A stretch of DNA of 64,000 nt from Benincasa hispida (taxonomy: Eukaryota; Streptophyta; Magnoliopsida; Cucurbitales; Cucurbitaceae): contig NC_052360.1 in assembly GCF_009727055.1 (NCBI RefSeq), positions 63,120,523 to 63,184,522 of the forward strand, in the 5' to 3' direction. Positions 23,010 through 33,770 of the stretch are shown here, one piece after another. Every line of letters starts with the position of its first letter. Within the stretch, counting starts at the first letter, position 1. The position numbers and the translations under genes are program-made. The notes under the pieces are model-generated. The model was not told the DNA's origin. It was given only the letters and a program-made list of their open reading frames with translations, and searched no databases.

Positions 23010-23990
23010 AGAGGTAGCTTAGAGAAGGTGAAACAACCTTTAAGATAGGGACTGGAGAGGTTGTCTTAGCTGAAGCAGTGAAAGATATAAAGTTATTTAT
23101 TGAAGATAGATTCATTTTACTTGAAAATATTTATTATATTCCTGCCTTGAGGAGGAATTGAATATCTATCTCATGTTTGCTAGAAAAAAAGTATAAAGTC
23201 TCTTTTGAAGATAATGAAGTGTTCATTATTTCAAAAGATATTAAAATATGTTTTGCAAAACTGGAAAATAACTTATATGTGTTAAAACCAACTGAAGTAA
23301 AAGTTGTTTTCAATATAAAGATGTTTAAAATAGCTGAAACTCAAAATAAGAAACGGAAAATTTCTCCTAATGCCTATCTTTGGCACTTAAGACTTGACCA
23401 CATTAATCTCAATAGGATTATGAAATTGGTTAAGAGTGGACTCCTAAATCAGTTAGAAGACAACTGTCTTCCACCATGTGAATCTTGTCTTGAGGGTAAA
23501 ATGACCAAAAGATCCTTTACAGGAGCCAAAGAACCCTTAGAGCTCATACATTCGAACTTATGTGGTCCAATGAATGTTAAAGCACGATGAGGTTATGAAT
23601 ATTTCATCAGCTTTATTGATGATTATTCTAGATATGGCTACATTTACTTAATGCATCATAAGTCTAAAACCCTTGAAAAGTTCAAGGAATATAAGGCAGA
23701 GATTGAAAACCAATTAGATTCAAGGATTTGAACACTTTGATCAGATCGAGGTAGTGAGTATATGGACTTAAAATTCTAGGGCAAAAACACGGAATTTAGT
23801 CCCAACTCATAACACCAGGTACAGCTCAACAAAATAGTATAATGGAAAGGAGAAATAAAACCCTGTTAGACATAGTTCGTTCGATGATGAGTTATACTCA
23901 GTTGCTTAATTCTTTTTGGGGACATGCAGTAGAGATTGTTGTATATATTTTGAATATGATTCCCTAAAAAACTGTTTCGGAAACACCTTA
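23010..23990 (+). pseudogene. Copia GAG-pre-integrase and integrase (family A)
   Basis: The best open part is 23177-23590, with LWHLRLDHINLNRI (zinc-finger His pair), CESCLEGKMTKRSF (Cys pair) and ELIHSNLCGPMNVKAR. After a stop, FISFIDDYSRYGYIYLM holds the first catalytic Asp region, and SDRGSEYMDL near 23741 the second. Stops at several places show the gene is dead. Confidence 0.85.
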
Positions 23991-24429
23991 TTAGTTATGG
24001 AGAGAGTGTAAAGGTTGTTTACGTCATTTAAGGATTTGGGGATGTCCAGCACATGTGTTGATGCAAAACCCAAAGAAACTGGAACGCCATTTAAAAGTAT
24101 GCCTATTTATAGGATACCCCAAATAGACAAAAGACGGTCTATTCTATGATCCTCAAGAAGATAAAGTATTTGTATCGACAAATGCTACCTTTTTAGAGGA
24201 AGATCACATAAAGAATCATCAACCTCGCATTAGGCTAGTATTAAATGAAATGTTCACAGAAGCTACAAACAAATCAAAAAGGGTTTTTGATCAAGTTAGT
24301 CCTTCAATAAGAGTTGTTGATGAAATTGGTACTACACATCCTTCTCAAGAGTTGAGAGTACCTTGATATAGTGGGAGGGTTGTTCAACGGCCCGACCGTT
24401 ACATGGGTTTGACAGAAACTCAGGTCGTC

Positions 24430-25340
24430 ATACCTGATGATGGGTTAGAGGATCCATTGACTTTTAAACAGGCAATAGAAGATGTGGATAGAGATTAATG
24501 GATAAATGCCATGAACCTCGAAATGGAGTCTATGTACTTCAATTTAGTCTGAGAACTTGTAGATCAACCAGAAGGGGTAAAACCTATTAGTTGCAAATGA
24601 ATCTACAAGAGAAAACGAGACCAAGCTGGTACGATATAGACCTACAAAGCTAGACTCGTGGCAATAAGTTTTACCCAAAGAGATAGGGTAAACTATGAAG
24701 AAACCTTTCTCTACGGTTGCCATGATTAAGTCTATTAAAATACTCTTATCCACTGCTGTTTTTTCTGATTATGAAATATGGTAAATGGATGTCAAGACAG
24801 CCTTTTTTAATGATTATCTTGAAGAAAGTATCTATATGTCTCAACTAGAGGGGTTTATAGAGCAAGGTCAAGAGCAAAAGGTTTGCAAACTTAAAAGATC
24901 CATTTATGGGTTGAAACAAGCATCTTGAACCTAGAATATGAGATTTGACATTCCGATCAAATCTTATGGCTTTGAATAGAACGTTGATGAACCTTGTGTT
25001 TACAAGAAGATTTTCAACAAGACTGTAGCTTTTATGGTTTTATATGTTGATGATATTCTATTAATTGGTAATGAAGTAGAATTCCTAGCTGATGTTAAAA
25101 GATGGCTAGTTTCGCAATTCCAAATGAAGGATTTGGGAGATGCACAGTATATTATTGGAATCCAAATAGTTTTGAATTGCAAGAATAGAACACTAGCATT
25201 ATCTCAAGAGTATTATAGAGACAAGATATTGTCTAGATATAAAATGCAAAATTGCAAGAGAGATATGTACCTTTCAGGCATGGAATTTATTTGTCTAAGG
25301 AATAGTGTCCTAAGACACCTCAAGAAGTTAAGGATATGAA
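24430..25340 (+). pseudogene. Copia reverse transcriptase (family A), broken
   Basis: Fragments in order are EDPLTFKQAIEDVDRD, then VKTAFFNDYLEESIYMSQ-like sequence around 24790-24845, SIYGLKQAS near 24900-24926, and the catalytic box in FMVLYVDDILLIGN (25033-25074). The longest open piece is 25034-25339. Frameshifts and stops precede it. Confidence 0.85.
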
Positions 25341-26016
25341 GCGAATTCCCTATGCATCAATATTTGAAAGTCTTATGTATGCCATTTTGTGTACACGCCC
25401 CAACATATGCTATGCAGTTGGAATAGTCAGCGGATATCAGTCCAATCCTGGATATGATCATTGGACTGCCATTAAGAGCATCTTCAAGTATCTTTGGAGA
25501 ACGAGGAACTATATGCTTGTGTATGGTACTAAGGATTTGATCCTTATTGGATACACTGATTATGATTTTCATATTGATGTGGATTCTAATAAATCAACTT
25601 GGGGATCAATATTCACTCTGAATGAAGGAGTAATAATATAGAGGAGTATAAAGCAAAGTTGTATTGCTGACTCTACCATGGAAGTAGAGTATGTAGCTGC
25701 ATGTGAAGCATCCAAGGAGGTAGTATGGCTTAGAAAGTTCTTGATCGACATGGAAATGGTTCCAAATATGCATCTACTGACCACCCTCTATTGTGATAAT
25801 AGTGAAACAGTTGCAAATTCTAAAGAACCAAGAAGCCATAAGAGCGGAAAGCACATCAAACATAAATACTATCTCATCAAGAAGATAGTACACCGAGAAG
25901 ATGTGATCATTACGCAGATAGCCTCAGAAGACAATTTAGCTGATCAGTTTACAAAGGTCTTCATGGCTAGAGTGTTTGAGGGTCATCTAGTTGGAATAGA
26001 ACTACGAGATAGATAA
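25336..26016 (+). pseudogene. Copia RNase H (family A), nearly open
   Basis: 25336-25641 reads RIPYASIFESLMYAILCTRP and LIGYTDYDFHIDVDSNKST. After one stop, 25678-26016 continues MEVEYVAACEASKEVVWLRK, LYCDNSETVANSKEPRSH and ASEDNLADQFTKVF, the standard C-terminus of Copia pol. It ends 129 bases before the second polypurine-like site. Confidence 0.88.
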
Positions 26017-27201
26017 ATCTAGGGCAAGTGGGAGAATTAATAGGTATATGATGTCCTAGTTTATTGTATTTATTCTCTCATACTTAACATTGTATATATT
26101 TGTATATATGTAATTCCACTGGAGTTTTAGTCCAAGTGGGAGTTTCTTGGGTAGTATGTCCAAAAACTCGCAGTTTATAAAATTAAACATATTCTATTTA
26201 CAATAAAATGGTTATGGAGATTTATTCAATAAGAATGTTATTGGATATGTAAATTGCACTTGTAAACTAAGATCCATAGCTATTACATGAGATCCTTCAA
26301 TTACAACTCACCTTGGATCCCACAAATCCAATCTAAGATCCTAGAAGATAGTAGAGAAGATTAAATGGTGTTCTACAACTTGGTGAAGAATTTCGAGCTG
26401 GAATTCAAGGATTGAAGAGTTCAACAAAGGTATGAATTTCAGAAACCCTACTTGTATTTTTATTTGATCTTGCATGCTTCTTTACTTAAATTTATGGAAT
26501 TAGAGTGTTTAAGATCCTAATTGTTTTCGTATGTTAAATGCCAACACCATCAACCCCGACATTAAGGAAGGAGTGAATTCTGACTTGTGTAGTTAGATTC
26601 CCAGCTCCCCAATTAGATGAATCCCCAAAATTGTAGACTTATTGAGTCGATGATCTAGCCACTCTCACTCATACAAATCAAAGGACCGTCTTCATAAACA
26701 GGAGTTCACAATTTACTCAAGATTCAAGTCATGTCACCTATAGTCATCCTAGTGGAATGTAAGTCTCTATTATTAATGACAGTATATAATGAGATTATTC
26801 ATTTCGTGGTCCGATCTTATATAAACCTCTTTTTATAGAACATCCTCGCTCACATGTCTCTACATGAATGATCAGGATCAGATCATTTGTAGTATTTTAC
26901 AATAATTGTAACATCTGCAAAGCAGGTGTTATTCGTAATGTCACCAGGATATGGTACCCAGCCTTATCCATCTACTACAGACCATTTAGGTTATCATTTA
27001 AACATGATCCACTTGTATGTCTCTACATACATGTTTAAGCTACAGAAGATAACCTTGGATGTTAGTTTATTCGTTTGTAGGTTAATACTACTAAATATCA
27101 AATAAAACATCTCATATTTTAATAAATAAATAAAATGTTTGTACATTAAAATTAGAAACTATAGGACTCACGAGATTTAGGGCATCAACCCCAATAAAAT
27201 A

Positions 27202-27760
27202 TGTCATTCTGCATAGGATTGAGATTTATAATTGGTGCCCTTCTTTGCACAAATCTACTTTGTCTATTGCTATTGCTACTTTGAAGTATCATATTAGAAC
27301 TAGAGCATAGTTCAATTATGGTGTTTTTGTACTCAACCAGATTAAATGACACTTTGGGTCCACAACTTTGAAATTACCTATTTGTTTTCTTTGCCTTACC
27401 TGTGATATCCTATTGTCTCAGAAGCCTGATCTTCTCACTGCTTCAGAAGTTGTTAAACCATCTCCAAGTCTCTTCTCTATCAATCCTAAGCTCCTGCAGG
27501 GTCACCATGTTCTTGATCTGGATACTACCACGACAACTTATATATTGATGGCTCAAGTCGAGTTTTAATGGCTTTTTTGTTGGTGGTCGTATTGTCCAAC
27601 TACTTTCCACTGAATCTTGTGACCTTGAGTCTTTGATGCACCAACTTTAGGAGAGAAAGGCTGAAGTGGATGAGGTTTTACTGATCATGCAATCCGTCTT
27701 GTCTAGAGATGCATGGGCTTCCTCTTCTCAATCATAGAGTTGATGTTTTTGGATTTTTTT
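27202..27760 (+). pseudogene. Envelope-like ORF of family C, 3' part
   Basis: This continues the conserved domain after the nested insertion. VILHRIEIYNWCPSLHKST (27202-27260) joins the LSVKY end at 22710 in register once the 5-bp duplication is allowed for. The open stretch 27368-27568 (LPICFLCLTCDILLSQKPDL) follows. Stops break the rest. Confidence 0.65.
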
Positions 27761-28036
27761 TACAGCCAGAAAGGGGGAGTGGTTGGTCATTTTCAATTCT
27801 ATCTGAAAGCTGTTCTTGGTTGGTTATGGTTATGAATTTCTTGGTTGGTTATGGTTTGGAATTATGTCCATGATTTTGGTTTGTTTTGTGTTTTTGCTCA
27901 GGGGACTAATATATTTTGACATATTTTGTGTTGTACTATTGATATTTTTATTCTTGTCAAGCCTTTCTGTCAAACATCTGTGCTTATTGTTGAATGGCAG
28001 TTGGTTTTGTTCTACCTATTAAAAAAATTATAAGCC

Positions 28037-28046
28037 AAAGGGGGAG
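28037..28046 (+). promoter_or_regulatory. Polypurine tract of family C
   Basis: AAAGGGGGAG directly precedes the 3' LTR, where plus-strand DNA synthesis of the element would start. Confidence 0.75.
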
Positions 28047-28968
28047 TTTATTGAAGATTTGATTTGTTGGCTTTATAACTTTATCTAAGGCAGTAATTCT
28101 GCAGATGTTTCAAATAAAGTCTTAACATCCAGTTGTGACATCAGAATATTTTTCTTATCTGGAAATATCCGACTGCGAAATTTAGTCTAATATGTTCCTT
28201 TTTTGAAACGCAACTTTTTATTCCAAATAAGGACTTGTTTCCTTTATTGTATTCGATTATTTAAATACAGTTTTGCAGATCTTTTAAGTCGCCACATTTT
28301 TTTTAATTGAGCAAGACGATTTCTATACTTCGGCAAAACTATTCTACATCATGTTCTTGCTCGTTTGCTCACTATTCCACTGTGCAAGTTCTTCATTCGT
28401 TGAGTGCAACACATGAAGATTTTCACGGTCTTAGGAGGAGCCTAAGCCACAGCTGCCAGAGAAGGGATTCTCAATCTTAGAAGAGCCTAAGACTCAACTT
28501 CAGAGGAGGAGTTCTCCATCTTAGGGAGATCCTAAAATTTATCAGTGAAGGGAGTTTGCTGACGTGAGGAAAGATATCGTCGTAGGAGTAGTTTTATACA
28601 CTTTCGGGTGTCAAAGTGTCAGCCATTAATATTAATATACTTAGGGAGAGCCTAATTTTAGTTGAGAGGGAGTTTCACATCTAGGGGGAGTCTAGGTGAC
28701 GTGTGAATTCAGCTCTACGTGAGCCACTGTTGTAGTTGGTATATTGCATATAAGTATTATGTTGTAAACTACTTAACTCTTTGATATTAATGGACTATCT
28801 TTCTTGGACATTCTGCCCTCCAGACGTAGGTGTTTATCACCGAATTGGGTTACCAACTATTGTGTGCCTTGTTTACTTGCTGTTGGTATTTTTGTTGTTA
28901 CAGTTGTTGACAATGTTTTCTGTTTAACATCCGCATATCGAGTGACGAATCATCCTATCATTTTTTCA
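28047..28968 (+). repeat. 3' LTR of family C Copia
   Basis: The LTR starts around 28047-28051 after the polypurine tract and ends TTTTTTCA at 28968, matching the 5' LTR end. It contains repeated short inverted motifs at about 28430, 28470, 28521, 28640 and 28682. Differences from the 5' copy are numerous, so the insertion is not recent. Confidence 0.82.
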
Positions 28969-29182
28969 ACATTTATATTAGTGATTTTTTGTTGCTTAAT
29001 TATTATGTTTCGTAGATTTTTCTTTGATATAATGGCAATATCATTTTACTTCTCATGTCGATATCAAACCCACATAAACATAAAAATATCTATGAAAATA
29101 TCGGCATATCGACGAAAATTTAATATTATAATAGTATCCAAACTGAAAATGTACATCAATATCTTCAAAGTTCTATATTTTG

Positions 29183-29184
<2 letters not shown>

Positions 29185-29237
<53 letters not shown>

Positions 29238-29242
29238 GTATT
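29185..29242 (+). repeat. (TA)n(TATG)n microsatellite
   Basis: About 20 TA units are followed by four GTAT units; a candidate length-polymorphic marker. Confidence 0.95.
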
Positions 29243-30604
29243 TAATATTGGTATTTATTTAATTTAACTTTTACTCAAACATTAAAAACAAGGGAGTAAA
29301 AAAACTCCATAAGATAAAAAAAAAATTTTACACGGTCACTTCTTAAGATTTAAGTTTAGTAGAATTTTGGTCATTAATTTTCGAACTCAACATTTTAACC
29401 TTCGAAGTTTGATTTTTAAAGTATTATGTTCCTGCATCAGTTATATACTAATGACTACAAGAAAATGACGTAACACTCGATTATACATACACATATATAT
29501 AAATCTTTTCAAAAATAATTTTTTCTATCATTTTTCTCATTCCTCCTCCTTCTCCTTCCTCCCTCCTTCCAAGTTCCAACATTCTCTCTCCATCCATGTT
29601 TCCACGGTTACTATCGTTGGCACTATTTAGCCGCCACTTTTTTTTTCACCTCCTTTCTCACTTCCAACCTTTGATCATTTTTTTTTCTTTTGAAAAGAAG
29701 CTTTCTTCTTTGCTAGAAATACAAACTATTAATTTTTCGATATTATTGGAGTATATCTTGATGAAACGAGTTGCTATTTTTTTGTTTTTGAAGTTGTCCT
29801 AATTTCTATTCTTGAAACAATCTTGTATGGATAGGTTGAGCAAATTAAATATAAATATAATTTTTCTCTATAAAAATTTGTAAGTATTCTCAAGCACAAT
29901 CAACAAAGTAATTAATCTTTGATTCTCAAATAATCTTATTTCCAAACATATTACTCTTGGGGGATCTAATAATATTCCCATATAACACCAGACGTATAAT
30001 TTTCAGGCATCCTTAATTCCTAAACATTGAAAAAATTTCAATCTAAATAGACCTTAAGTTATCTTTAATAGATGGAAATCTATAAAACCTTGAAACCAAA
30101 TTGCTCCTTAAGGTTTAAATTATTGACAGTTTTTCTTCTAATTCAAATTTGGTTGGATACGAGATTGATTGATGGATGTCTCTCTATATCTTGCCATTGT
30201 TCCGTCAACTTTTTGTGTCGCATCCAAATTTAATTTCTTTGTCCGGTTCTTTTGGCTATGCTTATCTTCCTTTCATTTTTAGGTTGACATAAACAAAAAG
30301 AAAAAAGGAAAAAAGAAAATAATTGAAGAGCACAATCCCATATTTCTTGTTTGATCGGCCATATTTAGATAAATACTAGTTTCGACAATCTATCTTTTTG
30401 CAATTTACTCCAACCACACAACAGAAATAATTCAAGAATATTTTAGGAAAGAAAGAAAAATTTGTCATGTGATAAAATATTGTCGCACAATTTGGAAGAC
30501 GACACAAAAACTAATGTAACCTAAGATACACCTAAAATTTATTTATTTTCCTTGTTTTTCTTTCAATGCACTTCTCGCCTTCTTTGGTAGGAAATCATAC
30601 TATC

Positions 30605-30712
30605 ATTTTTTGACAACATGTGGAGTAGAAAATTGAACTTATGATCTTGAAATTGATAGTACAAGCATATGTCAGTTGAGCCATTTTCGTGTTGACACAA
30701 TATTACTAGCAT
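30605..30712 (-). mobile_element. tRNA-derived SINE
   Basis: The minus strand reads an A-box-like ATGGCTCAACTGACATATGC, then a B-box-like AAGTTCAATTTTC about 40 bases later, then a 3' end TGTTGTCAAAAAATG. The same body, with the same GTACTATC and AAGATCA landmarks, occurs at 39481-39586. Confidence 0.6.
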
Positions 30713-31269
30713 TTAGGTCGTTCTTAATGCCAAACTTCATTTTTTTTTTTTTTTTTTAGGAAGGAAAAAAAATTTTCCCTTCATATTCCTAATATACATT
30801 AAGAATTCTTTTAAAATCGTGGAGAATTCATAAATATAAAGACCAAACATAAAGGAAAAATCATCACAAAAAATTGAAACGTTAGTTAGAAAAGAGAGAA
30901 ATCACTTAATTATAAGTGAGAATAATTATCTCTATTATTAGTAGAAAACCTTTTAATTAAATGAAATAAAAAGAAGTCATTGAAGGCCTTAATATTCAAA
31001 GTGAATAATATCAATATTATATAATTGTGGAGATATATCTTTCTCAAGAGGAAATAGAGCCAGTTATGAATCATCATCTCAACATAATTTATTTAGAATT
31101 TTCCTCTTATCACCAACGTATTCTTTCATAAAAGAGGATGTTTGTTAAGTTTGACAAAATTTACAAAGGTAAAAAGAAAAAGAATATAACACACAAGATC
31201 AAGAAACTCGTGTATTAGATATATAATTAAATTTACCTAGCTTTATCTACTAGTTTAAGTTTTGGGTCA

Positions 31270-31560
31270 ATTAATAATTGGGACAGTTTTAAATATAGAC
31301 ATTAGACTTAAAGTATTAGCAGATATAACATAATGTTAAAAAAATTGCAAATATGACTATTATTGGTAAGAGTCTATCAGTGATAGATCATATGATTGGG
31401 AAGAGTCTATCGGCTGATAGACTTGGGGGTCTGTCAACGATAGAAGTCTATCATTGATAGATTTGTCCATATTTGTAATTTTTTCTAAATGATGTTATAC
31501 ACTTGATTATTATTCTTAAAAATGTTACCAATTGTAATTATCTTTAATAATTTAAGATCG
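31270..31560 (+). repeat. 'TCTATCA-TGATAGA' dispersed repeat, copy 1
   Basis: A ~290-bp unit holds several copies of a short palindrome of the form GTCTATCA-n-TGATAGAC, flanked by conserved AT-rich arms (TTGCAAATATGAC on the left, ACTTGATTATTAT on the right). The arms recur around 47045-47300, so this is a dispersed family rather than a local array. Confidence 0.7.
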
Positions 31561-32339
31561 CAGGAAGAACATAGGATTGCTTAAGCCAACAATGAGAAAT
31601 AATTTAACAAAAAAATAGGAAATGTAAAAAAAAAAAAAAAAAAAAAAAAGCTCGAGCATACGAGAAGAACTAAGAAGCATAACTTTCTAGGTTATCATTT
31701 TGTATCAAATAATTAATTTTTGAAAAAAAGTGAACAAAGAGATACAAATGACATCATTTCGTTTAAGGATTCCGGACCGACCAATCGTGTTCCTAGATAG
31801 TCAAAAATAAAAAAATAAAAAATGTTAGTTTCCTTTCTCCTTCCTTCTAAAATCTTCCAAATAGTTATGCTCATTCAATTCCTCTTCATTTATTCAACAT
31901 CTACTCTTTTCATCCCTTTTTCTATTCGAAATATTCATGTGGTTACATTTTTATAACATTTGTTAATATTTTCTAAATTAGAGTTTCATTAGATAGAGAG
32001 TTCGTTCTTTAGTAAAAACATGGTTAAGAAAATGTTCTTAATTATTTATTAAATTTGTAGTTCTAAAAGTGATCCTCTTACCTTACTCTCAAAACATTTC
32101 TCATATTTATCTCATTTTCTCATTTAAAAATAATTGACCAAAAAGACAGTGTTCTAAGTTGCAGAGTTGGACCTCAACCTTTCTCTACTTAGTAGTTTGA
32201 GCTATAGTTAGGTGGTTGTATTTTGGAGGAGAATATTTGTTGCATCGGTGATTGATATAAACAAATTCAATACACACCATAGAGAGCTCGAATCTCTTAA
32301 AGAGCAAGATATATGTGCCTCAACCTAATTATTTAAGCC

Positions 32340-32362
32340 TCTATTCGGTAACCATTTGATTT

Positions 32363-32407
<45 letters not shown>

Positions 32408-32610
32408 TTAAGCTTAAAAACACCTTCTCTAGATTTCATGCTTTGTTATCTACTTTCTACCAACGTTTTTTTAAAACAAAACCAAAATTTGAAAATTAAG
32501 AAAAGTTTTTGGTTAAGAATTTTTCTCTTTCATTATTGTAAGAAAATGTGAGGAAATATGTTTAATTTTCAAAAACAAAAATTGAAAAACGAAATAGTTA
32601 TTAAATAAGA
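32340..32610. mobile_element. Hairpin MITE-like unit ('GGTAACCATTTG' family), copy 1
   Basis: It begins TTCGGTAACCATTTGATTTT and ends with AAACGAAATAGTTATTAAATAAGATC, which are near-complementary. Inside are the landmarks TTGAAAATTAAG, TTGTTATCTACTTTCTACCAA and the TTTTCAAAAACAAAAATTG arm. The same landmarks recur at 33467-33770 and 48376-48570. It is non-coding. Confidence 0.55.
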
Positions 32611-33168
32611 TCTTATGTATTTGTTTTTCAATATTTACTCCAATTTTTACTGTAATTTCATAATTCCCCCAATAATTCACATAAAAAACCAAATAGTCGA
32701 CCTTCTTCTCCTTAATCTTAATTTTCAGAAGCCAAATTTTATTTTAATTTGACTCGTTTTGAATTCTTCTTCTTCTTCATCTTCCTACCAAAATCAAAAT
32801 AATTGCACACTAGACTGACTTGACAAACAACCTTTCCTCAAAATTCATCTCCTTTGACCTTTTGGTACCTATCCATTTAATGAAACGTGGGGTTGATTTA
32901 GAAAGTCCCATTGAGTTTTCTTTTATTATTATTACTATTATTAATTTATTTTCCCACCAAAAAAAAAAGTCAAAAAACATATATACATTTATACTATAAA
33001 AAGGTAGAAAACAATCCACTAACATTAAACGTACGTATCAAATACAGAAAGTTTGGAATCTAAAAGCTTTTGTCTTTTAAAATGAGAAAATCCATATGAC
33101 ACCGACTTAACCCTTTTGCTTCACCATTTTTAGTCAACATTTTCGTGGTCAAGCCCATTGATTTAACC

Positions 33169-33184
33169 ATTATTATTATTATTA

Positions 33185-33219
<35 letters not shown>

Positions 33220-33220
33220 T
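33169..33220 (+). repeat. (ATT)n microsatellite
   Basis: Roughly 17 TTA units with one GTT interruption. Confidence 0.95.
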
Positions 33221-33466
33221 ATTTCTTATCGATTTTTTTTCTTATATGTAGATATATACACATGTTTTTTTTATTCCAAGATATGGAGTTTGCTAAATTC
33301 AAATATTTAACTTAATAAAGAATAAAGGGATTTAACGGCTTGAAATTAAGACACGATACTATAAAAATTAGACTGATTAAGACAACAAACAACAATAGTT
33401 TTAAAAAAAGTAAGAAACAAACCAACAATTAACACAAAAGACTTCAAATATGTCCCTATGCTTCAA

Positions 33467-33770
33467 CCCCATTCGGTAACTATTTCTTTTTTTATTTTTA
33501 GTTTTTGAAAATTAAGCTTATTTTTTTCTCATTTCTTATAATGATTTGTATCTTTTTTAAGTACAATGATTGAATACTTAGTCCCATTCCAAAAACAGAT
33601 ACAAGTTTCTAAAAACTATTTCTTTAGTTTTCAAATTTTAGCTTGGTTTTCTAAACCATTGGTAAAAAATAGATGATAAAAGAAGAAATTTGAAAGTGAA
33701 AAGTAGTATTTATAAACTTAATTTTAAAAATATTAAATAAACAAATCAAATGACTAACAAACGGAATTGA
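33467..33770. mobile_element. Hairpin MITE-like unit, copy 2
   Basis: It starts CCCATTCGGTAACTATTTC and ends ATCAAATGACTAACAAACGG, complementary in outline. The interior TTTTTGAAAATTAAGC and TTTAGCTTGGTTTTCTAAACC match copy 1 and the unit at 48376. Confidence 0.5.

Larger units (their letters stand above)
23000..26546 (+). mobile_element. 5'-truncated Copia (family A) nested in the family B LTR
   Basis: Plus-strand pol from the protease/GAG-pre-integrase region to RNase H, then two polypurine-like GTGGGAG sites (26037-26043 and 26136-26142) and an LTR ending CCAACA at 26546. There is no 5' LTR and no gag, and the left boundary near 22960-23010 is not sharp. Its direction is opposite to the LTR that surrounds it, showing it is a separate element. 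Confidence 0.75.
22716..27196 (-). mobile_element. Family B LTR (minus), probable solo LTR, flanked by AAATA
   Basis: AAATA stands at 22711-22715 and 27197-27201 and is present once in the reconstructed host frame. The insertion begins TG and ends TA, probably a decayed CA. The left part (22716 to ~22990) is the reverse complement of an LTR 3' end (TGAAGGAACAATG, then GGAAGCAGGGATC). The right part (26547-27196) is the reverse complement of an LTR start and matches 2513-2998 in the same orientation. The middle is replaced by family A Copia sequence. The simplest reading is a solo LTR on the minus strand, later hit by another element and partly deleted. Confidence 0.7.
15133..28968 (+). mobile_element. 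SIRE/Maximus-like Copia retrotransposon (family C), with nested insertions
   Basis: The element has a 5' LTR part (15266-16062), a primer-binding site resembling the tRNA-Met complement, gag, protease, integrase, reverse transcriptase and RNase H in Copia order, an extra ORF after pol, a polypurine tract (28037-28046) and a 3' LTR (28047-28968). The ORF after pol and the gag type fit the SIRE/Maximus lineage. Many stops and frameshifts make it inactive. Removing the nested 4.48-kb insertion (22716-27196) leaves about 9 kb. The first ~135 bp of the 5' LTR are replaced by an inverted LTR piece (15133-15265), so the 5' terminus and its TSD are lost. Confidence 0.88.
28969..31270. other. Gene-poor spacer
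   Basis: Apart from the microsatellite at 29185 and the SINE at 30605 I see no supported gene. An open frame at 29596-29802 is Phe/Leu-rich and unconvincing. Confidence 0.55.

Noticed and set aside
27816..28022. 68-aa very hydrophobic frame
   Set aside because: It lies between the broken envelope-like ORF and the polypurine tract; no start context or family match.
29596..29802. 68-aa Phe/Leu-rich frame with an ATG after a CT-rich leader
   Set aside because: Low complexity and no similarity or splice context.
31370..31460. Regularly repeated palindromes that could suggest a CRISPR-like array
   Set aside because: The units are variable, have no constant spacers, recur dispersed in a plant genome and lack any cas genes.
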